A stretch of 64,000 bases of DNA from Haberlea rhodopensis (lineage: Eukaryota; Streptophyta; Magnoliopsida; Lamiales; Gesneriaceae). Shown piece by piece: positions 10,938-22,168 of this stretch (within the stretch, counting starts at the first letter, position 1; each line of letters opens with the position of its first letter). The stretch is from the NCBI GenBank assembly GCA_907163345.1, contig CAJQUN010000001.1, positions 5,456,001-5,520,000 on the forward strand, read 5' to 3'. The notes below the pieces were generated by a model. The model saw nothing but the letters and a program-made list of their open reading frames with translations, was not told where the DNA came from and did not search any database. The translations under genes and the position numbers were made by a program.

Positions 10938-12198
10938 TGTTGCGCCTTAAAACGCTACAACTCTCATTCCTCTATTTTAAATAAAATTATCGTTTTTGTT
11001 TTGATGATTACAAAACCTATACATTTTGTACTAATGGTTTTTATTGAGTATGCAGCATACATTATGATCAAATTTGAAGATTGTAATAGTATTGAAATGC
11101 CAAAGAAAAATTGTCTTTTGAAAGACACGGATCGCCCCAGGCGATGAGTGCCATCGCCCCAGGCGATGGGTGCCAGGCGAGGATCGCCACGCCCATCGAC
11201 AGAGGCGATGGCCAGGCGAGCATGCGAGGAAGATCGCCCCAGGCGATGGTGACCAACGCCTGAGGCGATGGCAACCTTTTGGCACTTCGCCCCGCACATC
11301 GACAGAGGCGACGCCGAGGCAATGCGCGGGCATGCGCGCGGGGAGTTCGCCCGAGGCGATGGCACGAATGCCTGAGGCGATGGGCTGGAACGCCTGAGGC
11401 GATGTAGAGTTCGTTTGAGGCGATGCAAAATTTGGACATGCTGAAGCTACGGCCTTAATTTTTGCTCTTGATCGCCTGAGGCGATCCACCGATCGCCTGA
11501 GGCGATCCGTGATTTTTGTTGACCGTTGGGGCGCGGCGATGGTGATCGCCCGAGGCGATGTCCGAGGCGATTGAGGAGTGATTCAAGCCTTTTGTTTAGC
11601 AACGGCTAGTAGGAGCCTTGGAGGCCTTCTACACTATAAATATGGGTGTTTTGAATCATTTTTAGGTCAAGAAACAAGAGTATAAACTACAAGAAAGTTG
11701 TGTGCAATCAAAATCATTCTAGCATTGTAAACTTCATACATTTATATTGTATTGGAGTTTGTAATTTACTTCTTGTGTGTGATCTTTTGATTCTTGTTGT
11801 TGGTACACCGTGAAGGTGTGATTTGATTATTGTAAAGGTCCTCCAACACCGACTCAAGTTGGAAAATTGTATAAGTCGCCAATAAGTGAAGTTGGTGCAA
11901 GATTGTGGCTATCCTTGGAGCCCTTAAGGCCAAGAAGAAGTTGTTCTAGTGGATCCTCGGTTGGACGTTTTCTAGCCGGGAAGAGGAGACGTAGGCGATT
12001 CATCGCCGAACTTCTATAACAAATTCTCGTCTTCTCTATTGCTTTTATTTATATTACGCATTTACATTATTTTATTATTTTGTTTATTGTTCGATTGACA
12101 ACTAGTCTTCCGCAGCGCAAACTCAATTTTTGCAAATTCATTTTAAAAGGCTAAAGTAGCCAAGGAACCTCATTCACCCCCCCTCTTAGGTTCCAACA
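10938..12198 (+). repeat. 3' LTR of copy B
   Basis: 1,261-bp LTR with intact TG...CA ends (TGTTGCGCC...TTCCAACA). TATA box at 11635-11642. About 13 AGGCGAT motifs lie at 11131-11570. The inverted repeat GGAACCT/AGGTTCC (12164-12170 and 12188-12194) encloses a 7-C run. It is followed by the AGACT target duplication. Confidence 0.95.
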
Positions 12199-13867
12199 AG
12201 ACTGATTCTGAAGAAACTCAGTCTGCTCCCTCGCCACCAACCAAGCCACTTCCCAAGAAGCCAAGAACCCAGATTACCAAACCAAAAGCCTTACCCATAT
12301 TGCCTCCAACAAAAGTCACCCCTGCACCCCAACCTACAACCCAAATTTCAACCACTTCAACCACTGCACCCAAAGTAACCATCCGAGTCCCTTCTGCCAT
12401 CCCCGTGGTCAAAGGGATTGTTATCACTGAGTTGGGAGACTATACCCAATCAGGGATTAAATCTCCATCTTCCACAGGCAAGGGCAAAGCCATTCTCTCC
12501 AAACCAATCTCCTCTAAACCCAAATCTGCAGCGCAGACAACCATCGACATTGCTATGGAGGATGTTGATGAGAAGGTGAAGGCACTCATTGTGGTCTTTG
12601 ATGAATACGTCCAGTACCGGACTATCAACCACATTGAGATGTTCTTCGGAAAATTGAGCAGACTGAAGAAGATGGAAGAGGAAGTTCTGAAGGGGACAGA
12701 GACCGATGATGTTCGGCTTGCCGTGCAGCGCAAAGAGCTATTTACGGCAATTCAAAGATTCAGACTGGCCACTCTGCTCCTAGCTGCTAAGAAAGAGAAC
12801 TTCGATCCGAATGCTCCAACTGCCAGAGATGATGGGGCTGTTATTGCTCAATTAGAGATGGATATTCATGCTCTCCACTTAGCTGTCCGATTTCAACGAT
12901 AGAAAATCAGCATATCCACTCCAGTAACCAGCCCGGATCATCCCTCTGCAAGCAAGACTCTGGCAAAACCTTTTGTTGAGGTTATTCCCTCTGGGGCAGC
13001 AGACCAGACTGAAGATCAGCCAGCAGCGCAGACTGCAGAACGAGTAGCAGATCAGACAGCGGAGCAGCCATTGCATAATGCTCCGTCTGCTACAGATGAT
13101 GAACCATTGAACGTGTTGTTGGACTCTCCAACACCATCTATTCCTTTGGGATCGTCAGACTCCCACGTTCAAATCAGTCCAACCGCAGAACTTGCAACAG
13201 TTGGTGCACCAGAGTTTGTCGATCCAGATCTGGTGGTATCCACTGTTGTTGCAGCTCTACAACTTGAGGAGCCTCCAGACCCAGCACTCCTCCGGGACAC
13301 TCAGATGAAGATCTGGCCTTCATTCAAGAATTTTCTTCGGATTTGGTCACCCTGATCCGATCCGAAAGTCATCAAGCTGCCATATCTTCCATTATGCCAA
13401 TTGCTGAAGAAGATGATCATGCACTGTCATCATCAGATCACTCTCCCAGCCGGCTATCTGATGCACCTCCATTTCTGGCAAGGACTCTTCAGCACCTCTC
13501 TGACAACTGCATGTTACTCTCTTAACGTGTTCTAGAAGTTCATCAAGGTCAGAGGCTTACAGCTTTGGACTTTGATTCATTCAAAGAGAAGATGATAGCC
13601 AGTATAAGCAGCCTTCAGCGAGGACTGAACGATATGTTTTCTCAGCAAGCCACTTATAAAAACAGTTTGAGAAAAGAGCAGATCGAGCTGGCCACTGAAG
13701 TCCGAGCATCTGTTGCCAATTCCCTCCGCGCTCAAGATGTTCGTCTTGACGCTATCAGCGCTCAGCTAGCACAAGTTGTAGACTTTCTCCAAGAGATTGC
13801 TGCTGACAAAAAGGGGGAAAAGAAAAAAGACTTCAGGCCGCATCAGTCTCAGTCTTCTAGAAAATAG
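12199..13867 (+). pseudogene. Sirevirus third ORF, 3' part (copy A)
   Basis: Continuation of the ORF split by copy B, colinear with residues about 265-815 of the copy D ORF. It has a Pro/Thr/Lys-rich linker, a conserved block around GIVITELGDYTQSGIKSP, a helical block around RFRLATLLLAAKKENF, and a C-terminal coiled-coil-like stretch (LRAQDVRLDAISAQLAQVV). Decay is clear. A CAG-to-TAG nonsense change stands at 12900-12902, a frameshift near 13300-13345 and a CAA-to-TAA change at 13523-13525. The last open piece runs 13565-13867. An A5G5 purine tract (13808-13818) lies inside the coding end. Confidence 0.85.
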
Positions 13868-14120
13868 AATTATCAGACTGTCTGTATTTAGGATTTTTGG
13901 TGATAAATAAAAATCCTCTTTCAATTAAGCCCTTGTTCATTTATTTTGAACTATAATAAAAGGCTTAATAATAAAAGGCTTAATCGATCCAACTTAATAA
14001 TGTTCATTTATTTTGAACAAGAAGAAGTAATCGATCCGAAAGTATACGCTTCAGAGTTCTTATCAGACTGGTTTAAAAGACTTGGAAGCTAGGTTTTGTC
14101 ATCATCAAAAAGGGGGAATT
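13868..14120 (+). other. 3' untranslated region and polypurine tract (copy A)
   Basis: Spacer with a direct repeat around TGTTCATTTATTTTGAAC (13935 and 14003 regions). The LTR-proximal polypurine tract AAAAAGGGGGA is at 14107-14117. Confidence 0.85.
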
Positions 14121-15226
14121 TGTTAGTTCCGAACCTTATCGATGAGATTTTAAAGATGACAAAACATATCAGACCGGATCGAGTGAAATCAGACTGACCA
14201 GATCGATCGCCCAAAACAGATCAAGCTGATAAGATGACAAAGCATATCAGACCGGATCGATGGATTTTAGACTGACTAAATCGATGCTTCAGATCGATCT
14301 CAATCTTTATCAGATCAGAGCAGTCAAGGATACATAAAGAATGGCTCCTCAGTCCGAATCATTAACGGCTATTTATTGTAGCATTTAATGTTGTAATTAA
14401 TGCTACAAAGGACCAAAGACTGAAGATTGACATAAAAGGTAAGAAGACAAAGAAGAGCCTACCTGACAGTCGCCGAAAGTATGAACCAGAACGGCAAGTA
14501 TCCTGAAGAAGAAGACTGTAGCTTACTCAGAGTTCAAGCAGAGTCAAAGTTGCACATTAAGGGAAATAATGTCGTTGGTACTTACAACTATAAAAGGATG
14601 CAACAAAAGGAATATACAAGACTCTCGCTGATCAATTGAAAAACGCACAAGAAAGCAAAACAGCACAAGCTTACAAGCTCAGAAGCTCTCGAGCTGAAAT
14701 TATTCTTAAGCACGATTACTTTGTAACATTTGATCATTTAGGATCACTGTGCGCATCTTGTGTATTCTGTGTTGAAAAATAGAAGTGAGAAACATATTGT
14801 AACTGTCAGACAGAGAGTGTCTGCGCAGATCGAGTGACTAGGAGTTTCAGTCTGGTAGTGAGGTAAATCCAGTTGAATCGGGTTTGTACAACAGGATTGT
14901 ATAAATCAAAGTCTCCTAGTATAAACCTTCCTTAATTGGAAGAAGGGGAGACGTAGAAGGATTACACCACCTTCGAACTTCCAGAAACATATCCTATGTA
15001 TTATCTTTCTGCACTTGTTCTTTCATACTAGCCATCGAGCCGTTCTTACATATACAAGAACAGACCGTTTCGCACTTATACTTTCAGTGGTCTGTTCTGT
15101 ACAAGAGTTGATTAAGAAACAGATTTCTTTCACTAATCCGAAAGAAATCACAATGGATTAATTTTTACAAGGAGTGTTCATTCACCCCCCCCCCCCCCCT
15201 CTAAACACTCCGGACCGATCCTAACA
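14121..15226 (+). repeat. 3' LTR of copy A
   Basis: 1,106 bp, TGTTAG...CTAACA, matching the copy D LTRs over its whole length with scattered differences. TATAAAAG at 14589-14596. Repeated CAGACCGGATCGATG and GACCAGATCGATCG motifs lie in the first 200 bp. An inverted repeat GGAGTGTT/AACACTCC (15171-15178 and 15204-15211) flanks a long C run. Confidence 0.95.
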
Positions 15227-15634
15227 GAGTGGAATGAAGACTTGGTTTATTTGGCCTCTACACAAGTCTCACGCTTGTGTTTATGATTGATGTTAAATTT
15301 AGGTAATAGATTAAGAGACATTAGCCTTTGTAAGGACTTATAATCTACATGTCCTAATCTACCATGCCACAAATGTAAAGACTCACAAGAATAATCAAAC
15401 TTTGAAGTTTATTAGCCACACTGACTACATTCATTACATTATTTTTGCTTGTGCTAGCCTCATTTGCTGCATTAACATCAACCTCAACCTCTACACTAGA
15501 CTTATCCTTAGGAGCTAAAGTCATTACACTAATCTTGAAGAGGTTATTGGCCAAGTAGCCTTTGCTTACAAACATACCACCCTTGGACAGAATGACTTTG
15601 TCAGATTCAAACACGAGTCGAAAGCCTTTCTTGT
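15227..15634 (-). pseudogene. C1 copia element, protease/integrase-junction fragment
   Basis: Minus-strand coding remnant (FESDKVILSKGGMFVSKGYLANNLFK) that matches 36711-37106 of copy C2. It is cut on the left by Sirevirus A and on the right by gypsy element G; the C1 coding sequence picks up again at 33363. The CTTGT at 15630-15634 is the target duplication of G. Frameshifts are present around 15410. It is a leftover of a host element for two later insertions. Confidence 0.88.
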
Positions 15635-16724
15635 TGTGATATCCCCGAAATGATTATATGCCTTTGGGCATTGATTATGTTTATGTGGTATTTATGGTGT
15701 TAATTAACTTAGTGTTGGAATTAATTATTATGGTGGAATGCTTAGTCACTTGGTGGGCGTGACCTGGTAATTCATTTCAGGGTGCATGTGATGCGTGTTG
15801 GGAAATTGATTCATGGCATGATTTATTTGTGGTGGTAATAATTTTTGGGTAAAGCATGCTTTAATTTGAGTTTTGGTGCATCCTTGGAAATGTTTTTTAA
15901 ATATCAAGTTAGGGATATTTTATAACATCATGCTAATTAATGAGGTACCAAGTTATTTTAAAAACTTATATCCCTTTACCTCATCCCTCCCATCACTTTT
16001 ATCAAACAACTCTCCCTAACCCTTCCCCAAACCCACTTTCACGCCTGAAACAAGGAAAGGAAGAGGAAACTTTGCAAAAAATCTTGGTTGCTTGATTTCT
16101 GGTGAGATTTGAAGCCCAGTAGAGGTATAGGTTCCTCCTTGTTAATTTTATGAAGTTTGGTTATGAAATGGGTTTTATTTTTGGGGAAATAAAATGGGTT
16201 TGTTTGGGTATATGATGTTTTTGGTTGGGTTTTGGATTATGTTGTTGTTGATGGTTGTTTTGGAGTAATATTGGTGTTTTTGATGTTTTGGGTTGTGGTG
16301 TTTTGAGTTTAATGTAGTTTGGTTTGGTTCTGTACACATAAATGGCGATTTCTCGCATTTACAGAGCTTCTCGATCGATCGAGCATGACTTTAGATCGAT
16401 CGAGCTCGGCAGGGCTGCATGTGGGAACATTTTGATCTTCTCGATCGATCGAGAAGAACTCCCGATCGATCGAGGTGACTTCTCGATCGATCGGTGAGGA
16501 TGTCTCGATCGATCGAGATGGGCAGCAAGGCGTTGGGCGCTAGTGGTCAGCTCGCGATCGATCGAGCGCAAGGGCCGATCGATCGCGAGTCTTAAAAATT
16601 TGATGTTTTGGATTTTTTGGCTATTTTAATGGGATTTTTTGTATTGGTTCATAAATTGGCTTTTAATATTGGTTTGTCAGATTGTGTAGAACCATCTCAG
16701 GTAGCAACACAGCCTAGAAGATAA
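15635..16724 (+). repeat. 5' LTR of G, first part
   Basis: Aligns with 31273-32368 of the 3' LTR almost continuously. It stops abruptly after ...CCTAGAAGATAA at 16724, where the LTR should continue AGTCCCACC. The rest of the LTR lies 5.84 kb away at 22565. Confidence 0.9.
16365..16590 (+). repeat. CTCGATCGATCGAG palindrome cluster in G LTR
   Basis: Eight copies of the palindrome core CGATCGATCG in about 220 bp. The 3' LTR counterpart (32012-32235) has the same layout with two decayed copies. Similar clusters occur at 22397-22564. Confidence 0.9.
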
Positions 16725-17010
16725 GCATTACAATAAGCGACATGCACTCTCAACAACCAAATATTTATCTTACACAACAAAAACATATTTCTCATATCAA
16801 TCTCATTAATCAAACAACAATTAGGGTGCCCATCGATTGAGTACTTGAAACAAAATTCATCATCATTCAAATCACACCACTTAACAAATGCACAACCTAT
16901 TAAATCACTGAATTTGAAACTGTAATTAACATTCAAAACCAATGTTTCCTCTCTAAATTTCAACAAATCGTGAATCTGGTATCCATCATAGTTAGACCGA
17001 TAAAAATCTT
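16725..17010 (-). pseudogene. Mutator-like (MULE) transposase N-terminal fragment
   Basis: The minus-strand frame reads YDGYQIHDLLKFREETLV, then FSDLIGCAFVKWCDLNDDEF, then SIDGHPNCCL and DMRNMF. This order is typical of the N-terminal region of plant MuDR-like transposases, which precedes the SWIM/MULE catalytic domain. It breaks off at 16725 where the G LTR begins, and no downstream transposase domain is present. Recognised by pattern only. Confidence 0.6.
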
Positions 17011-18904
17011 AGGAAAATTTGATCAGATTAGACTATATAAAAGATCGATCAATCTAAAATCTGTAAATCAATACCATACATGATCAAAATTAGTTGTTCA
17101 ATGAATTATATGAAAGAATTTCGGAAAAATGATCATCGTTACGAGGGGGAGAAAAAAATCACTTTAGATGAAAGTATCTGAAAAAAACGTTAATTCTTAT
17201 GAGATGTTTTTTTTTTTTTGCAACGGGGGTAATTTAATCATGAAAATGGACCAATAAGATTATGGTTAATAAAATGGACTTATTTGAAATAAGTTTTTTC
17301 AATGTGTATTTAGTTGAAAAGAAAATATTTTGATAGATTTATTGAAATATATTTTGATAAATAGCACGTATGTGTAATTTCATGTTAATATTTTAGGGAT
17401 AACACCAAAATTGAGACGAGATTCATTCATTTCTAAAGTTTTAGATATGCTCTGCGTGAAACAAAGTGGTAATAACTATGAACATGGATTTGGCCCACAA
17501 TCAGTTTAAAGTCATCCTTTCGTAATATGTGCTAGTTAAGATATTTGGGCCTATCAATGGGAGGCCCATTAAGACTAAAATTAGCGTGGATCCCAGGAAA
17601 AGATATTTAATTATTGACTTGACTTCGGACGTCCTTTCTCTTTCTCCGTGCCTGCGTTACACGTAATTTTATCTTTGCATTTAGGTTAGATATCACAGAC
17701 TCACAGTGTTACTCGGACTGCAAGAGGTGAAGAGTCAACATTCCTTTCTTGATTCTTATTCTTATTCTTTTTATTTGAATTACAGAACCCATTTCTTGCT
17801 TTGTTGAGGTTCATCTTCGTATTTTCCCATATATCTGTATCCTCTTTTGTCATTTCAATTCTTTGTTATCTAGATAAGCTATCTCTCTGCTCAAATTCGT
17901 GATTTTGTGACGTTCTTTTTTTATTAAATGAAGGAACTTGTTTTGCAAGTGTGTTGAAATCTTACAGCACATGTACGTTGACAGAATCTCTATTAATATT
18001 TTGGGTTCGCAAGTTGTCGTGTTATTATAATGAAGTAATTCTTCCTTATTTATATCGAAGTTTTATTTAACACTTTTAGAAATTAGTGAGGTATTTTGTT
18101 GTCCGGTTAAAACTCATTGACTCATTGTAGAACTCTTGGCTCGAAGATCCATGGGATTGCAATTCAATATGGTATCACAGTGCCTAGACTCGTCAGTTCA
18201 AAACTTATAACAACGAGTCCAACCACATAGAAATATCCATTTGATGTCCATCCAAAAAAACGAGGAACAAACCTGCTCACAAATGAGTGAGTGTGTGAGA
18301 GAGTAAATAATAAATTGTCTAACATCTCTATAAGCTTAGCCTTTTAGATGAGATATATTTCAGCGCAGTCAACTAAACTACTCTGGCATATAACTAATGT
18401 GTAAAAATTCTTTAAAATACTGGAGTGTTAGAGAATAAGTAATAAATTGTTCAATCTATCTACAAACGTAGATGAACTGATATTTCAGCACAATCAACTA
18501 AACTACTCTGAAAAATGTAACTAATGTTTAAAAATTCTTTAAATTTTGGATCTAAATAGTAAGGTTCTTTTAAATGCTGTCCATTGCTTAGTTTCTTTTA
18601 CTTCATCCTTGGTTTTATCTGTATTCCTCTTTTTATGTTTTTGTTTTCTGTTTTATACCTCGTACTTATTTTCCTTTCAATGTAAAAATGCTAACAATTG
18701 TTGTAGACTCATGTGGTTATTATCAAAGAACCAATTTCTGACCACATCTAAAGGTTTCCATAGTTAGTTTCATTTTCTAAGCGAAAATAGACATTACGGT
18801 CGCTGTTTCTCTTTCTTTCACAAGGTTTGTGTCTGATACTAGGCATCTGTAAATTTACATGAATTCAGGAATTTTTCAGTTTGCTGTTGCAGTTGTAAAC
18901 AAAG
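17011..18904 (+). promoter_or_regulatory. upstream region and 5' UTR of the NCA1-like gene
   Basis: AT-rich sequence without coding ORFs. A pyrimidine-rich stretch near 17630-17660 and a TATTTAATTATT near 17603 mark a plausible promoter. TTGCTGTTGCAG ending at 18893 is a good 3' splice site just before the ATG at 18905, so a 5'-UTR intron is likely. The best donor I see is AGAG/GTGAAG near 17727, giving about 1.17 kb, but this is uncertain. Confidence 0.5.
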
Positions 18905-20937
18905 ATGAAACCTGTCTGTCCTTTTATTAAAGCTTCTCGACCTGATGATGCATCTATTAAAAAGCCTGGTGAAAACCAACATAAACAGCAGTCAGCCAAT
19001 GATACCACCACTCAGAAAGATTCAATAATTACTTCCAAGTGCCCCTATGGATATGATTCTCAGACATTTAAGTTAGGCCCTCTCAGCTGCATGATATGTC
19101 AAGCACTTCTGTTTCAGTGTGGCAAGTGTGTGCCTTGTTCCCATGTATATTGCAAGTAAGCAAAATGAACTCAAATGCTACCCATCCCTCATGTATATAA
19201 TATGATTTATATCTCTTTAGCACTATGCCTGTATGCCTGAGATGCTTTCCTCTATGAATGTTCTTGATGATTTCTTTTCATGAAATTAGAGCCTGTATAT
19301 CAGGCTTTAAGGATTGTCCTTTATGTGGTGCTGATATTGCGAAGATTGAGGATGATACCAATCTTCAGAGTGTAGTCGATCACTTCATTGATGGACATGC
19401 AAGGATCAAGAGGTCTCAAGTTGATATTGACAAGGAAGAAAAGGAAGACGAAAAGGAAAATGTGATATATGAGGATGTGTCCCTTGAGAGAGGTGCTTTC
19501 TTGGTGCAGCAGGCCATGAGGGTAATATTTTTAACTTTTTTTCATTTGTTTATTGCTGATGCCACAACTGATTTTGATTACTATATCTGTTCATATTACT
19601 TCTATAAAAACCGCACCACATTCGGAACAACTCATGCATTTGCTGTGTAAAAAAAAAAAAGGAGCATGGCACACATCGGCTGCGTTCAATTGTTTCACTC
19701 TCATTCTAATTCTTTTATAAAGCCACAACATATTAGCTAATGTATTTTGATTTGTATATCCGTTCATATATATTATCTTTTTTCATATGTAGGCACTTCG
19801 TGCTAATAACATAGAAAGTGCAAAATCAAGGCTTAGCATATGTGTGGAAGATGTTAGAGAACAATTAGAAAGGATAGGAAACACTCCTGAGTTATGCTCT
19901 CAGTTGGGTGCGGTGTTAGGTATGCACGGCGACTGCTGGTATGCCGTATGCCCAACATCTTTGTCTTTTTCTTGGTGTGAATTTAGAAAATTTGCATTTT
20001 AGTAGTCAAGATTTTGTTTGCATTTTGATTCATAAAATTTAGGATATCTAATATAGCATTGGTTTTTGAAAGAAAAATAACACTGGTTGTTTCAGTCGAG
20101 CAACCGGGGATGCTAGTGCTGCCATATCCTACTTTGAGGAGAGCGTCAGCTTCCTGACAAAAGTACCCAAGGATGATTTCGAGGTAAAAATTTGTATTCA
20201 CCACTGAACTGCCATTTTTCTGAAAATCCAGCTTGACACAACTTGTGTTTGGGACCTGCGCAGATAACACATACACTTTCTGTTTCTCTGAATAAAATTG
20301 GGGACCTAAAGTACTATGAAGGGGATTTACAGGCTGCAAGATCTTATTATTTGAAAGCTTTGGATGTTCGCCGTGATGCAATCAACTGTCATTCAAATGT
20401 TTCATCGCTGGTGAGCAATTGACAAACATTTTAAATGCTACTTCTAGTGTTTCCTCCCCTGGTTAACAGTTGGTTTGAAGATGTCATATATGAATCTGTG
20501 ATCGACAATATTTTTCTTTGTTAATAAGGTCTACCATAAGCTGAGAACTTGCTCTTAGCGTTAGTGCCTCTCTAGTATCTGCTGCTGTTCTTTTAATGTG
20601 CTGTGTGCATATTTTTAATCTTAAACTCAGGTCATAGATGTAGCTACATCACTGGCCAAAGTGGCTGATGTTGATAGAAACCTGGATAATGAAGACACAG
20701 CTATCACTGGCTTTCAGGAGGCCATTAAATATTTGGAATCTCTAACAATAAGTGCGGAGGAAGTTGGGCTTCAACAACGGGTATGAATTGTCTGTAATTT
20801 TTTTTTTATAAAAAAAATCTACATTTATTGAGCAGATTATCACTAGTATTTTTTATCTTGTATTTGATTTGGACCTTTCTTGCGCGCAGCGTCTTCAAGT
20901 GCTGGAGTTCCTCAACAGCCAACTTGCGAAAACATGA
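18905..20937 (+). CDS. NCA1: NCA1-like protein (RING finger plus TPR, catalase-activating chaperone), seven coding exons
   Basis: Exons: 18905-19155, 19290-19521, 19793-19938, 20096-20183, 20264-20410, 20631-20780, 20890-20937. All junctions are GT-AG and the joined frame is open for 353 residues. A C3HC4 RING lies at residues 62-96 (Cys62, Cys65, Cys78, His80, Cys83, Cys86, Cys93, Cys96). A conserved block (ERGAFLVQQAMRAL) follows, then TPR-like helices (about 165-345: SQLGAVLG, AISYFEESV, KIGDLKYYEGDLQAARSYY). In Arabidopsis the family member NO CATALASE ACTIVITY 1 binds catalase and is needed for its full activity. The ATG follows a likely 5'-UTR splice acceptor. No frameshift or stop is seen, so it looks functional although it lies inside a retrotransposon LTR. 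Identification is by domain order and motif similarity. Confidence 0.9.
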
Positions 20938-21167
20938 CCACCTCATGCAAGAATGATCTATAATAAAATGTAGTGTCTAAATGTTTCGTAAATAAGTGAA
21001 AGGAACTACCGTTGCATAGCACTGTTCCTCGATAATTTTATACAGATATTACAAGAGTTTACAAATGTTAGGAATAGTTCCGCTTATTGACTTTGAGATA
21101 CATGTTGATTTGTGATTGTTTTGCTATGGTTTTATATGATCTTGTCAAGGATATTATATTAAGATAC
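20938..21167 (+). terminator. 3' UTR of NCA1-like gene with AATAAA signal
   Basis: AATAAA at 20962-20967, 25 bases after the stop codon, is a plausible near-upstream polyadenylation signal. The rest is AT-rich spacer up to the TRIM-like element. Confidence 0.5.
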
Positions 21168-21330
21168 TGATATTTGATTTGATATGATATTATTTGATTG
21201 TAATATAGATGATAATTAACAGATTTAGCATAATCTTAGGGATTATTAGGCTGATTATTAGACATGGCATCTTATACTATATAATGGAATAAGACATTGA
21301 GTTGAGAGATTGGGGTTTAGACTATTGACA
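21168..21330 (+). repeat. 5' terminal repeat of TRIM-like element
   Basis: Shares long blocks with 21992-22168 (TTTGATTTGATATGATATTA; CATAATC.TAGGGATT.TTAGG; GGCATTGAGTT region), with roughly 15-20% differences, so it is an old copy. Confidence 0.7.
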
Positions 21331-21733
21331 TGGTATCATAATCAGTTTAAAACAAGAGAAAGTTAGGGTTTGCAGGCTGCGTTGGGCTTCTGCCCCCATC
21401 CTTAGTCACCTTCTTTCCGGTAGCAGTGCCGAGGGTAGACGATGATCAATGTTTCTTTGTTGTTTATTTTTTTCTTTCCCTTAGCGTATTCTGTTTGCGC
21501 GACAATTTGTTTCTTTCGTCAGATTTTTCGTGGCCGATTCTTGCACGATGTCTTGGGTTTGCGATTACTGTAGAACATGTTACTGCTCATCGAGCACCGT
21601 TGTGGTTACTGTTAGTCTGGTTCTGCCAGTTTTTTTTTTTGTTTTTTTTTTTATAGTTATTGTATCATCACATCTTGTGGGTTTCTGATTTGTGTGGTGA
21701 TCGAACTTTTGCTGCGGAGTTTGCGGTGTTCTT

Positions 21734-21862
21734 GCACTGTAGTTGTGTATTTTGCACGGTAGTTGTGCTTTTTGGCCTTGCACGGTAGTTGTGTGTTTGA
21801 GCGTTGCACGGTTGTTGTGTGTTTGAGCGTTGCACGGTTGTTGTGTGTTTGAGCGGTTTGAT
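21734..21862 (+). repeat. tandem repeat of about 26 bp (about 5 units)
   Basis: Units of the form TTGCACGGTTGTTGTGTGTT plus TGAGCG. The last two or three are nearly identical and the first two diverged. It lies inside the TRIM-like element. Confidence 0.85.
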
Positions 21863-21991
21863 AAGTATTTTGCATAAGTGTTTGTAATGGTGTTGATTCT
21901 TTCGAGACAGATTATTTAGATTGACCAATTGATGTCTTTTGATCGGTCAGCATCAATTTGATGGTGTATATCAATGATATTAGAAATATAT

Positions 21992-22168
21992 TGTAATATT
22001 TGATTTGATATGATATTATTTGATTTGTAATATAGATGGTAATTATCAGATTTGACATAATCATAGGGATTCTTAGGCTGATTCTTAGACATGTAATCTT
22101 ATACTATGTAATGAACTAAGTGCTCTTAGGGCATTGAGTTGGGAGATTGATGTTCAGATTTATTGATA
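21992..22168 (+). repeat. 3' terminal repeat of TRIM-like element
   Basis: Partner of 21168-21330. It carries a short insertion (AACTAAGTGCTCTTAGG region) relative to the first repeat. Confidence 0.65.

Larger units (their letters stand above)
2543..12198 (+). mobile_element. full-length Sirevirus-type copia retrotransposon, copy B (nested in copy A)
   Basis: Complete 9.66-kb element with two LTRs (2543-3766 and 10938-12198). It has a tRNA-Met-like primer site, gag, pol, a third ORF and three A/G-rich polypurine tracts. It is flanked by the 5-bp target duplication AGACT (2538-2542 and 12199-12203), and removing it restores continuity of the copy A third ORF. The LTRs share TG...CA ends, but the 5' LTR now starts TA and ends GCA. 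I count roughly a dozen substitutions and two indels of about 21-22 bp between them, so it is older than copy D. All three coding regions carry breaks. Confidence 0.95.
1..15226 (+). mobile_element. Sirevirus-type copia retrotransposon, copy A (3' portion, with nested copy B)
   Basis: The window opens inside the reverse transcriptase of this element and runs through RNase H, a third ORF, a polypurine tract and the 3' LTR. It is the same family as the full-length copy D at 40039-50725, with colinear coding regions and near-identical LTR ends (TGTTAG...CTAACA). The A5G5 polypurine tract next to the LTR and an extra ORF downstream of RNase H are Sirevirus traits. Copy B is inserted at 2543-12198. 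The 5' LTR, gag and most of pol lie outside the window. The sequence after the LTR (GAGTG...) continues a C-family copia element, so copy A was inserted into C1. Confidence 0.92.
21168..22168 (+). mobile_element. TRIM-like non-autonomous LTR element
   Basis: Two direct repeats of about 163-177 bp (21168-21330 and 21992-22168) flank a 661-bp non-coding interior. The repeats start TGATATTTGATTTG / TGTAATATTTGATTTG. The first ends ATTGACA and is followed immediately by TGGTATCATAATCAG, a plausible tRNA-Met primer site. Flanks GATAC and GATCA match only partly. No clear polypurine tract is seen. The size and lack of coding capacity fit a TRIM or small LARD. Confidence 0.65.

Noticed and set aside
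16161..16571. Minus-strand frames of 65-127 residues in the G LTRs (also 31620-32215)
   Set aside because: LTR sequence with low-complexity Lys/Pro/Gln or GATCGATC-derived Ser/Arg composition; not coding.
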